Assembly: GCA_015066105.1 (NCBI GenBank)
Contig: SVOY01000010.1
Location: forward strand, 19,453-83,452
Length of the DNA: 64,000 nt
Direction: 5' to 3'
Origin: Oscillospiraceae bacterium
GTDB taxonomy: Bacteria; Bacillota; Clostridia; Oscillospirales; Acutalibacteraceae
Shown here: piece after piece, positions 8,318 through 15,331 of the stretch
How the letters are laid out: each line of letters begins with the position of its first letter
Numbering within the stretch: the first letter of the stretch is position 1
The notes under the pieces: model-generated
The model's input: the letters and a program-made list of their open reading frames with translations, nothing else
Told to the model about the DNA's origin: nothing
Database searches by the model: none
Program-made: the position numbers and the translations under genes

Positions 8318-9433
8318 ATGGTGCGCTTGAAAAAATCCGGCATAAGGCTTATAACGTGTACGGCACTTGCCTTGTTTGCCGTGCTTTTGCTCAGCCTTTT
8401 CCCTGCGCAGTCAGCCTCGCTTATTTCTGAGCTGACCTTATACAGCGTTAAAAGCTATTTTCCTGCGTATTCAGCCAAAGAGGAAGCGGCAAAGGCCGTT
8501 GCCGCCACCGTGACCGAAAAAAAGGCAGCAGAAAGCACCGAAAAGCAGGAAAAGACGAATTCCGCTGAGCTGACAGAAACCGATGAAGACATAAAAAAGC
8601 TGATGAAGGAGGCTGAAAAAGCCACTGCCAAGGAAAAAAAGGGCGGGGCAATAACCGATTACACCTTTACAACCGACGGCGTTACCGACAGCTTTGAGAA
8701 TGTGAGGGTGAAAAACACCAACAAAACCAAAATCAGCATTGAACAAAAGCTTGAAGAAAAGCTTGAGCTTACCGTGAACAAAAATGAGCCGGCCGTGCTT
8801 ATTTATCACACCCACACAACGGAGACCTATCAGCTTCTTGACCGTGATTTTTTTGCAAAGGATTTTGCCTCGCGAAGCAACGACAGCGGCAAAAATATGG
8901 TGCGTGTGGGTAAGGCGATATGTGATGAGCTTGAAAAACGCGGCTATAAGGTCATTCACGACACAACGGTTTACGACAAAACCTATTCTGGGGCATATTA
9001 CCGCTCAGAGGATGCCGCAAGGGCTCTGCTTGAAAAATACCCGTCAATAAAAATCACCCTTGACATTCACCGTGATGCAATTCAAAGCGGCAGCACAAAA
9101 ACAAGGCCCGTTGCTGAAATAAACGGCAAAAAGGCGGCTCAGATTATGATTGTTACGGGCTGTCAGGAGGAGGGCAACGGCATAACCGATTTGCCCGAAT
9201 GGGAGAAAAATCTCGCCTTTGCCCTTAAGCTTCAGCAGAATATGGAAAGCTCCTTCAAGGGTCTCACCCGTCCCGTTTTCTTCTGCGACAGGAGCTATAA
9301 TATGGGGCTTACACCGCTTTCACTTTTGGTTGAGGTGGGCACCGATGCAAACACCCTTGAGCAGGCAGTTTATTCGGGAAAAATGTTCGGCGTTGCCCTT
9401 GCACAGCTTCTTGAAGAATATGAGGAGAAATAA
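8318..9433 (+). CDS. spoIIP: Stage II sporulation protein P
   Basis: 371 residues from the second ATG of the track ORF. The first ATG overlaps the GGTGGGGG ribosome site, so I prefer MVRLKKSGIRL. There is an N-terminal membrane segment (about residues 9-30), a Lys/Glu-rich low-complexity linker (~60-120), then the amidase/endopeptidase domain with LIYHTHTTETY, ITLDIHRDAI and LLVEVGTDANT. SpoIIP cleaves peptidoglycan with SpoIID and SpoIIM during forespore engulfment. The gene overlaps the next small ORF by one base. Confidence 0.95.
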   Translation: MVRLKKSGIRLITCTALALFAVLLLSLFPAQSASLISELTLYSVKSYFPAYSAKEEAAKAVAATVTEKKAAESTEKQEKTNSAELTETDEDIKKLMKEAEKATAKEKKGGAITDYTFTTDGVTDSFENVRVKNTNKTKISIEQKLEEKLELTVNKNEPAVLIYHTHTTETYQLLDRDFFAKDFASRSNDSGKNMVRVGKAICDELEKRGYKVIHDTTVYDKTYSGAYYRSEDAARALLEKYPSIKITLDIHRDAIQSGSTKTRPVAEINGKKAAQIMIVTGCQEEGNGITDLPEWEKNLAFALKLQQNMESSFKGLTRPVFFCDRSYNMGLTPLSLLVEVGTDANTLEQAVYSGKMFGVALAQLLEEYEEK

Positions 9434-9654
9434 TGGAATTAAAGCGAATATTAAGGCAGTACGCATTCACCCTTGTTGTTATAATGTGTATCGGTCTGCT
9501 TCTGTCAGGCTTTGCCACAGTGAGAGAAAAAACACGGTATAATATGGATATGACACCCTATGAGACCGTGGAAATTACAGATATAGGTAAAAAAATATCT
9601 GAATTTGTCAAAAATTTCTTGACATACAGCCTCAATAGTGCTAATATTGTCTAA
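9433..9654 (+). CDS. Small membrane protein translationally coupled to spoIIP
   Basis: 73 residues. Its ATG shares one base with the spoIIP stop (TAATG), a coupling signal. One hydrophobic helix (about residues 11-29, FTLVVIMCIGLLLSGFA) is followed by a short charged tail with DIGKKISEFVKNFL. I know no named family. The arrangement suggests a sporulation-stage membrane peptide made with SpoIIP (inference). The 3' third overlaps the dapA promoter, which weakens the case for strong constraint there. Confidence 0.55.
   Translation: MELKRILRQYAFTLVVIMCIGLLLSGFATVREKTRYNMDMTPYETVEITDIGKKISEFVKNFLTYSLNSANIV
9619..9647 (+). promoter_or_regulatory. Sigma-A promoter for the lysine riboswitch and dapA
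   Basis: TTGACA (9619-9624), 17-base spacer, TAATAT (9642-9647). Transcription would begin near 9654, shortly before the aptamer. Confidence 0.8.
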
Positions 9655-9671
9655 ACCGAATAAATCAATTA

Positions 9672-9833
9672 AAGATAGAGGCGCGGTTGACAAAAGTACC
9701 GTGGGCATTAAATGGGCTGTCGCAAGGTCCGTTCACGCAAAAGGGGAGACCGCCGAAGACATCAGGCGAAAGATGCTCTGGGCGAAGGGAATAACATCTC
9801 TTCGACTGTCGCAATTTTGCGGAGTGCTATTAT
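9672..9833 (+). ncRNA. Lysine riboswitch (L box) aptamer
   Basis: The spacing and core bases match the L-box consensus: AGATAGAGGCGCG at the 5' end, AGTA, then GGGGAGACCGCCGAAG, CTGGGCGAAGGGA, and a closing GTGCTATT that pairs with GATAG to form P1. It lies upstream of dapA, the first committed lysine-pathway enzyme, which is a standard target. Lysine binding should favour the terminator found 45 bases further on. The track ORFs at 9638-9835 and 9712-9912 run through this RNA and are not genes. Confidence 0.93.
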
Positions 9834-9877
9834 AATTGTCACATACAGTATTTTCGTACTGTTACGGCTGTCATTTT

Positions 9878-9909
9878 ACACTCGATGCAAAATCGGGTGT
9901 TTGTTTTTG
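9878..9909 (+). terminator. Riboswitch expression-platform terminator
   Basis: ACACTCGAT-GCAAA-ATCGGGTGT (one G-U pair) followed by TTGTTTTTG. Another small hairpin, ACAGTA/TACTGT at 9845-9862, lies between aptamer and terminator and may take part in switching. Confidence 0.75.
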
Positions 9910-9973
9910 TAAATATAAAAGCAGATTGGAAATTGATGCTTTCGGTAATATTTCATCACAAAGGAGAATTATT

Positions 9974-10864
9974 ATGTCAAACAATCCAATTTTTACCGGT
10001 GCGGCAACTGCCCTTGTAACCCCCCTTAACGAAAATGGTGTAGATTATGAGGCCTTTGGCAAGCTCATCGACTGGCAAATTGAAGAGGGCATCGATGCCC
10101 TTGTAATTGCAGGCACCTCGGGCGAAGGCTCAACCCTTACCGACGAGGAGCACAGAGAGGTGCTTAAGTTCTCTGTTGAAAGGGCAGCGGGCAGAGTTCC
10201 CATCATTGCAGGTACGGGCTCAAACGATACCGCTTATGCCATTGACCTTACAAAGTATGCCTGTGAGGTCGGCTGTGATGCAATGCTTGTTGTTACACCC
10301 TACTACAACAAGGCAACACAGAAGGGTCTTATCAAAATGTATACCGCCATTGCAGATGCAAGCACAAAGCCCATAATCCTTTACAATGTTCCCTCACGCT
10401 CAGGTGTTAATATTGAGCCTGCTACATATGCCGCTCTTGCCGAGCATCCCATGATTCAGGGCATCAAGGAGGCAAACGGCCAGATTGACAAGATTGTTGA
10501 AACAATGTCACTTTGCGGCGACAAGCTTGACCTTTATTCAGGCAACGACGACCAGATTATTCCTCTTATGTCCGTAGGCGGCAAGGGTGTAATCTCCGTG
10601 CTTTCAAATGTTCTTCCCAAGGAAACAAGCGAAATGTGCCACAGATTCCTTGACGGTGATGTTGCCGGTGCCGCACAGATGCAGTTTAAGTATTTCCCCC
10701 TTGTAAAGGCTCTTTTCAGCGAGGTTAACCCCATACCTGCAAAGGCAGCCGTAGCCGCTATGGGCTTTTGTGAGGACTATGTACGTCTTCCTCTTACTAC
10801 TATGGAGGATGCAACAAAGGCAGTTCTTCTTGAGAGAATGAGAGAAGCCGGAATCAACGTTTAA
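9974..10864 (+). CDS. dapA: 4-hydroxy-tetrahydrodipicolinate synthase
   Basis: Start moved to the ATG at 9974 (AAGGAG upstream), giving MSNNPIFTGAATALVTPL and 296 residues, normal for DapA. It condenses pyruvate and aspartate semialdehyde in lysine and diaminopimelate synthesis. Motifs: GTSGEGSTLTDEEH, the VVTPYYNKATQKGL segment with the catalytic Tyr, IILYNVPSRSG, and the Schiff-base lysine in QGIKEANGQ. The product also feeds dipicolinate for spores. The gene is controlled by the upstream lysine riboswitch and followed by dapB. Confidence 0.97.
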   Translation: MSNNPIFTGAATALVTPLNENGVDYEAFGKLIDWQIEEGIDALVIAGTSGEGSTLTDEEHREVLKFSVERAAGRVPIIAGTGSNDTAYAIDLTKYACEVGCDAMLVVTPYYNKATQKGLIKMYTAIADASTKPIILYNVPSRSGVNIEPATYAALAEHPMIQGIKEANGQIDKIVETMSLCGDKLDLYSGNDDQIIPLMSVGGKGVISVLSNVLPKETSEMCHRFLDGDVAGAAQMQFKYFPLVKALFSEVNPIPAKAAVAAMGFCEDYVRLPLTTMEDATKAVLLERMREAGINV

Positions 10865-10883
10865 AAATAACCATATACATAAA

Positions 10884-10910
10884 ATTGCCGCGGTCATTTA
10901 CTGCGGCAAT
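10884..10910 (+). other. Intercistronic hairpin between dapA and dapB
   Basis: ATTGCCGC / GCGGCAAT with an 11-base loop and no T run. It is more likely an RNA stability or processing hairpin than a terminator, since dapB follows only 18 bases later. Confidence 0.55.
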
Positions 10911-10928
10911 TATTGAAAGGATAATGAA

Positions 10929-11669
10929 ATGAAAATCATAGTTAACGGTGCCGCAGGCAGAATGGGTCAGACCCTCTGCGGCTTGATAGAAAACAGCGAA
11001 AAGCATTCCGTTGCCGCATACTGCAGCCTGGAGTATGCGGGCAGTGAGGATGCCTTTCATCTTGCCGATATTGCCGCCTTTGACGGCGAGGCAGACTGTA
11101 TAATTGACTTTTCCTCACACAAGGCAACAAAGCAGATAACTGAATATGCGGTAAAAAGAAAGCTCCCCCTTGTTATTGCAACAACGGGTCAGGATGAAGC
11201 TGAAATGGCTCTTATCAGAGAGGCTTCAGCGAAAATCCCTCTTTTTTATTCGCAGAATATGTCCTTCGGCGTTGCACTTTTAAACTGCCTTGCAAAAATT
11301 GCGGCAAAGGCACTGCCCGACGCTGATATTGAAATTATCGAAAAGCACCACAACAGAAAAGTTGACGTACCCAGCGGAACTGCACTTTTACTTGCCAACG
11401 GCATAAAGAGCGTAAAAGAGGGTGTTGAGTACAACATCGGCAGACACGAAAACGGCAAAAGGCAGAAGAACGAAATTGGTATTCACTCAATCCGTATGGG
11501 CAACGAGGTAGGCACACATGAGGTTATTTTTGCCCTTGATTCACAGGTGATAACCCTCACTCATGAGGCTGAAAACCGCGGCCTTTTTGCAGAAGGCTCA
11601 CTTACCGCCGCCAATTTCCTTGTGGGCAAGGAAGCGGGCTTTTATAATATGGATGATATACTTGAATAA
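10929..11669 (+). CDS. dapB: 4-hydroxy-tetrahydrodipicolinate reductase
   Basis: 246 residues. It reduces the DapA product with NAD(P)H. The Rossmann start is MKIIVNGAAGRMGQTL, followed by DFSSHK, the TTGQ loop, and the substrate motif EKHHNRKVDVPSGTA with catalytic His and Lys. It is second in the lysine-regulated operon after dapA. A run of heptanucleotide repeats begins immediately after its stop codon and leads into a GC-rich terminator. Confidence 0.96.
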   Translation: MKIIVNGAAGRMGQTLCGLIENSEKHSVAAYCSLEYAGSEDAFHLADIAAFDGEADCIIDFSSHKATKQITEYAVKRKLPLVIATTGQDEAEMALIREASAKIPLFYSQNMSFGVALLNCLAKIAAKALPDADIEIIEKHHNRKVDVPSGTALLLANGIKSVKEGVEYNIGRHENGKRQKNEIGIHSIRMGNEVGTHEVIFALDSQVITLTHEAENRGLFAEGSLTAANFLVGKEAGFYNMDDILE

Positions 11670-11697
11670 TGCGGAATGCGGAATTAGAAATTCGGAA
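11670..11697 (+). repeat. Heptanucleotide tandem repeat (TNCGGAA type), site A
   Basis: Four 7-base units directly after the dapB stop: TGCGGAA TGCGGAA TTAGAAA TTCGGAA, then TTAAGGCGGC of the terminator stem. The same arrangement occurs on the other strand after ricT (13188-13215). Confidence 0.75.
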
Positions 11698-11699
11698 TT

Positions 11700-11724
11700 A
11701 AGGCGGCTGTTTGCCGCCTTTTTG
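11700..11724 (+). terminator. Terminator of dapA-dapB
   Basis: AGGCGGC-TGTTT-GCCGCCT followed by TTTTG. Confidence 0.88.
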
Positions 11725-11759
11725 TGTTAACCGTTGTTCTGAGGGAGAGGGTGGAACGG

Positions 11760-11788
11760 TTGACAACGGATTTTTATTGTGATAAAAT
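11760..11788 (+). promoter_or_regulatory. Sigma-A promoter for the MFS transporter gene
   Basis: TTGACA, 17-base spacer, TAAAAT. The transcript would have a leader of about 85 bases before the start codon. Confidence 0.7.
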
Positions 11789-11877
11789 AAATTTGAAAGA
11801 TGAAGGGGGTTAGTTGTGACGGTTGTAAAGCAACAAAAACCTTCTCTTGATTGTAAGGTGAGGAAGGGAAAACGCGG

Positions 11878-13059
11878 ATGGATAATCTTAAGAAAAAATA
11901 CCGCTACACAAAGCTCGGGTGTTATTTTACGGGCTTTTCAATGTCTGCGGCTGCAAATCTTTCGGCAGTCCTTTTTATTACCTTCAACGAGTTTTACGGA
12001 ATTTCCTTTACTGCACTCGGCTTTCTTGTTTTGGTTAATTTCTGCACACAGCTCGGTATTGACCTTGTTTTTACCTTCTTTTCGGATAAATTTAATCTTA
12101 CCAAAACCGTAAAATCAATACCGCTTTTGGTTGTGGCGGGTATGATTGTTTATGCTGTTGTCCCCATGGTGAAACCGGAAGCAACTTATACGGCGCTTAT
12201 TCTCGGAACGGTAATTTTTTCTGTCGGTGCCGGTCTCGGTGAGGTTCTCACAAGCCCCGTAATTGCGGCTATACCTTCCCCTAATCCGGAAAGAGAGATG
12301 AGTAAGCTTCATTCGGCTTACGCATGGGGCACGGTGGTTGTTGTTATTTTAAGCACCTTGTTTTTGAAGCTTGCAGGAAACAGAAATTGGATGTATCTTG
12401 CACTTTTTTGGAGCATTATACCTCTTATTTGCTTTTTGTTTTTTCTTAAGGCTGAAATTCCCAAGCCGGATATTCACGACGGAGAAAGCAAAAATAAAAA
12501 GCAGAAAAGAGATTTCGGAATAATACTTTGTACTGCCTGCATCTTTTTCGGCGGTGCAGCTGAGTGTACAATGATGCAATGGGTCTCAGGCTTTGCTGAG
12601 AGCGCACTCGGTATTTCCAAGGTTTACGGTGACATTTTCGGAATGGCGCTTTTTGCTCTCACTCTCGGTATAGGCCGCACGCTTTATTCAAAGAAGGGTA
12701 AAAATATTTATCGGGTGCTCCTTTTCGGAATGGGTGCTTCCGCCTTGTGCTATATAGTCGCTTCTATTGCGCAAAATCCCGTTGTAGGGCTTATTGCCTG
12801 CGTAATTACGGGCTTTTGCACTTCAATGCTATGGCCGGGCACAATTGTTTATACAAGTGAAAAATATCCCTCCTGCGGTGTGGGCATTTACGCTCTTCTT
12901 GCGGCAGGTGGTGACCTCGGTGCTTCTGTTTCACCTCAGCTTCTTGGAATAATTGCCGATGCATCGGGTATGAAAGCCGGAATGCTTGTCGCATCAGTTT
13001 TCCCGATTGCAGGTTTTTTAGTGTTAATTCTCGCGCAAAGATATTTCAAAAGGAGATAG
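11878..13059 (+). CDS. Major facilitator superfamily transporter
   Basis: 393 residues with about 12 hydrophobic segments, the normal size for a sugar-type MFS permease. It begins MDNLKKKYRYTKLGCYFTGFSMSA. The first half contains LVFTFFSDKFNLTKTVK in the place of the loop 2-3 MFS motif. A central cytoplasmic loop is KPDIHDGESKNKKQKRDFG, and the C half ends in a basic tail. The HSAYAWGTVVVVI segment resembles FucP-like and other sugar MFS proteins, but the substrate cannot be told. It is monocistronic, with its own promoter and terminator. RBS: GGAAGGG. Confidence 0.82.
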   Translation: MDNLKKKYRYTKLGCYFTGFSMSAAANLSAVLFITFNEFYGISFTALGFLVLVNFCTQLGIDLVFTFFSDKFNLTKTVKSIPLLVVAGMIVYAVVPMVKPEATYTALILGTVIFSVGAGLGEVLTSPVIAAIPSPNPEREMSKLHSAYAWGTVVVVILSTLFLKLAGNRNWMYLALFWSIIPLICFLFFLKAEIPKPDIHDGESKNKKQKRDFGIILCTACIFFGGAAECTMMQWVSGFAESALGISKVYGDIFGMALFALTLGIGRTLYSKKGKNIYRVLLFGMGASALCYIVASIAQNPVVGLIACVITGFCTSMLWPGTIVYTSEKYPSCGVGIYALLAAGGDLGASVSPQLLGIIADASGMKAGMLVASVFPIAGFLVLILAQRYFKRR

Positions 13060-13115
13060 GATAAATTTAAGACAGGGGATGGCTCTCTGTCTTGATAAAA
13101 GTTAATAGCATTAAG

Positions 13116-13151
13116 CACAGGGTTTGGCTCGTTTGCCGCCCTGTGTTTTTC
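13116..13151 (+). terminator. Terminator of the MFS gene
   Basis: CACAGGG / CCCTGTG stem followed by TTTTTC. A weaker hairpin (AAGACAG/CTGTCTT) lies just before it, near 13069-13094. Confidence 0.75.
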
Positions 13152-13157
13152 ATATAA

Positions 13158-13186
13158 CAAAAAGGCGGCAATTTTGCCGCCTTTTA
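13158..13186 (-). terminator. Terminator of holB-ricT
   Basis: AAAGGCGGCAA / TTGCCGCCTTTT perfect stem. On the minus strand it ends in TTTTTG. It converges with the MFS terminator. Confidence 0.85.
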
Positions 13187-13187
13187 A

Positions 13188-13215
13188 TTCCGAATTCCGA
13201 ACTCCGTATTCCGAA
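13188..13215 (-). repeat. Heptanucleotide tandem repeat, site B
   Basis: On the plus strand TTCCGAA TTCCGAA CTCCGTA TTCCGAA. On the minus strand it starts immediately after the ricT stop and leads into AATTAAAAGGCGGC of the terminator, mirroring site A. Confidence 0.75.
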
Positions 13216-13216
13216 T

Positions 13217-14080
13217 TTACTCTATTCCCTTAAGTGCCTCAAGCTCCTTTTTGTCAACCTTAATCTGCTTGTCCTTGATAATTTTTACTTCCTTGCGGTG
13301 AACCTGAATGGGTGCGCCGTCGGGGTTCTTTTCAAGTGAAACCTTGAGCATACCCGTAAGCAGATTGTTGTCAACAACCGTGCCCTTGCCGTCCTTTGTT
13401 TCAACAATGGCACCGTATTTGGGCGTTACGCGTAAAAGGTGTTCATAGGCCTCTTGCTCATATTTGAGACAGCACATAAGTCTGCCGCAGGTGCCGCTGA
13501 TTTTGACGGGGCTTAAGGAAAGGCTTTGCTCCTTTGCCATTTTGATTGAAACGGGCTGAAAATCGCCAAGGAAGGTGTTACAGCAGAAGGGCCTGCCGCA
13601 AATGCCGAGGCCGCCGACCTTTTTGCTCTCGTCTCTTACGCCGATTTGTCTGAGCTCAATCCTTGTGCGGAAAACGGATGCAAGGTCCTTTACAAGCTCG
13701 CGGAAGTCAACTCTTCCGTCGGCAGTGAAGTAAAAGAGAATCTTGTTTCTGTCAAAGGTGTATTCAACATCAACAAGCTTCATTTCAAGCTTGTGCTCGG
13801 CAATTTTTTTGTGACAGATATCAAAGGCTTCCTTTTCCTTAAGCTTGTTTTCCTTTATTACCTCAATATCCTTTTCGTTTGCAAGGCGGATAACGGGCTT
13901 TAAGGGTGTTGTGATTTCCTCGTCGTCAATCTCTCTGTTTGCAATGGTAACACTGCCGTATTCAAGGCCCCTTGCCGTTTCAACAATAACCTTGTCGCCC
14001 TTGTTGTATTCCTTGCCCTTGGGGTCAAAATAGTAGTTTTTGCCTACTTCCTTAAATCTGACGGAAATAATCTCTGCCAT
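13217..14080 (-). CDS. ricT: RicT/YaaT (PSP1 domain) regulator of RNA processing and sporulation
   Basis: 287 residues from the ATG at 14080 (the track begins at an upstream TTG; AAAGGA supports 14080). Contains the PSP1 C-terminal domain and its cysteines: GGLGICGRPFCCNTFLG and GTCGRLMCCLKYEQEAY. In Bacillus RicT (YaaT) these ligate iron-sulfur clusters in the RicAFT complex, which stimulates RNase Y processing and is needed for Spo0A activation. It lies 28 bases after holB, as in Bacillus. An acidic/basic tail (KVDKKELEALKGIE) ends the protein. Confidence 0.93.
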   Translation of the reverse strand: MAEIISVRFKEVGKNYYFDPKGKEYNKGDKVIVETARGLEYGSVTIANREIDDEEITTPLKPVIRLANEKDIEVIKENKLKEKEAFDICHKKIAEHKLEMKLVDVEYTFDRNKILFYFTADGRVDFRELVKDLASVFRTRIELRQIGVRDESKKVGGLGICGRPFCCNTFLGDFQPVSIKMAKEQSLSLSPVKISGTCGRLMCCLKYEQEAYEHLLRVTPKYGAIVETKDGKGTVVDNNLLTGMLKVSLEKNPDGAPIQVHRKEVKIIKDKQIKVDKKELEALKGIE

Positions 14081-14108
14081 ATATATCAATTCCTTTCTTG
14101 GGTGAGTA

Positions 14109-14990
14109 TCAGTGTGATTTTATACCGTAAATCAGAGAAGAGAATCTTGTCAGTGTAAGATTCTGGTTTGAATTACGCATACTGTTTTCATAAAGCTCCT
14201 GCAGGGCTCTTGTGATTTCGAGAGTCTTTTTTGCCGTGAGCCTGGTGCTGAGCTGCTTTGCCGTGTCGGCAAAATCCGAAAGAGCCTCCTTGCCGCCGTG
14301 CTGAAAGGTAAAACAGTCGCGGAAAATCAACTGCATACCCAGCAGGGTATACCTGAAAAGCTCCTTGTCCTTCTGCAGCGGTGCAATTTTAGCAAGAAAG
14401 CTGAGCTCGTTTTCCTTTGCAAGGCAGAGTGCAAGCTCACCGGCAAGCGCAAGACCCTTGCCGTATTTTTCATTTTCACCGTCGCAGTATACCTCTTCGC
14501 CGAGGCTGTAAGCGGTCGCTCTTGAAATAATTGTGTCAAGCAGACTTGACTTTGCACCGCAGCACAGTATAAAAAGCAGATGCTTTGCAGGCTCCTCAAA
14601 AATTTTGAGCAGTGCATTCTGTGCCTGAGGGTTCATAAGCTCGGCCGAATCAATGATGAAAACGCTTTTGTTTCCGTCGTTGGGAAGAACGCTTGCGGCT
14701 TTTTTCAGCTCTCTTATCGGCTCAACCTTAATCATATTGCTTTTCTCATCCTTTGTGAGAATGTGAACATCGGGGTGGTAGCCGGCTTCAACCTTTTTGC
14801 ATTTGTTACAGCTTCTGCAGGGCTTTTTTTCACCCTCGCACAAAACTGCCATTGCAATTTCCTTTGCCGCCTGAAGCCTTGTTGCCTTGTCTGCGCCCTC
14901 AAGAATAAGCGCGTGTGACAGCGTACCCGAGTGAAGGGCGGTTGTGATTGAATTTGTAAACTGTGCAGATGTGTTGATATCTTCAAACAC
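14109..14990 (-). CDS. holB: DNA polymerase III subunit delta'
   Basis: 293 residues from a GTG at 14990. The track start at 15032 lies inside the apparent -10 box, and GGAAGGGA precedes the GTG, so VFEDINTSAQF is preferred. This is a clamp-loader AAA+ subunit with a degenerate Walker A (ALILEGADKATR), the zinc module CRSCNKCKKVEAGYHPD, sensor-region PQAQNALLKIFEEP and ISRATAY. Delta' helps load the beta clamp and usually does not hydrolyse ATP. It is in an operon with ricT. Confidence 0.93.
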   Translation of the reverse strand: MFEDINTSAQFTNSITTALHSGTLSHALILEGADKATRLQAAKEIAMAVLCEGEKKPCRSCNKCKKVEAGYHPDVHILTKDEKSNMIKVEPIRELKKAASVLPNDGNKSVFIIDSAELMNPQAQNALLKIFEEPAKHLLFILCCGAKSSLLDTIISRATAYSLGEEVYCDGENEKYGKGLALAGELALCLAKENELSFLAKIAPLQKDKELFRYTLLGMQLIFRDCFTFQHGGKEALSDFADTAKQLSTRLTAKKTLEITRALQELYENSMRNSNQNLTLTRFSSLIYGIKSH

Positions 14991-15023
14991 GCTTTTCCCT
15001 TCCTTCACGCAATAATCCATATC

Positions 15024-15052
15024 ATTATACATTAAAAAGCTGATTTTTACAA
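15024..15052 (-). promoter_or_regulatory. Sigma-A promoter of holB-ricT
   Basis: Minus strand TTGTAA (15052-15047), 17-base spacer, TATAAT (15029-15024). It decides the holB start: the upstream in-frame ATG of the track would not be in the transcript. Confidence 0.8.
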
Positions 15053-15070
15053 GTATCTTGCAAAATAAAA

Positions 15071-15117
15071 AATAAAGGAGCTGTAAAAAACTTCTGTTTT
15101 TTTACAGCTCCTTTATT
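15071..15117 (-). terminator. Strong, probably bidirectional terminator
   Basis: AATAAAGGAGCTGTAAAAAA paired with TTTTTTTACAGCTCCTTTATT, with T-rich tails on both strands. It ends the acyltransferase/zinc-ribbon transcript upstream of holB. Confidence 0.88.
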
Positions 15118-15120
15118 TTC

Positions 15121-15330
15121 TCACAGGTTAAAAAAGGCCTTGATCCTTTCCTTGCTTAAGCCGTATTTCGGCTTTTCCTCTTTTGGTAAAGGCTTTACGG
15201 GTGAATTTACGGGGTAGGGGGCAACTGTAAAGCCCTTGAGCAAGGGCTCCTCATTGCTTGCCTTTTCACCGCATAAGGGGCAAAGGGTGTAATTTTCGCC
15301 TAAATCAACATTACATTTTAAACATCTCAT
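15121..15330 (-). CDS. Small zinc-ribbon protein
   Basis: 69 residues. N-terminal zinc ribbon CLKCNVDLGENYTLCPLCG (two CxxC knuckles), then a Pro/Lys-rich segment and a short basic tail. It starts one base after the stop of the acyltransferase gene, with GGAG inside that gene's end, so the two are co-translated. Similar ribbons often sit on or beside membrane or acyltransferase proteins. The function is not known, and an accessory role to the acyltransferase is inference. Confidence 0.7.
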   Translation of the reverse strand: MRCLKCNVDLGENYTLCPLCGEKASNEEPLLKGFTVAPYPVNSPVKPLPKEEKPKYGLSKERIKAFFNL

Positions 15331-15331
15331 T

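Noticed and set aside
9638-9912. Two small ORFs upstream of dapA
   Set aside because: They lie inside the lysine riboswitch aptamer and expression platform.
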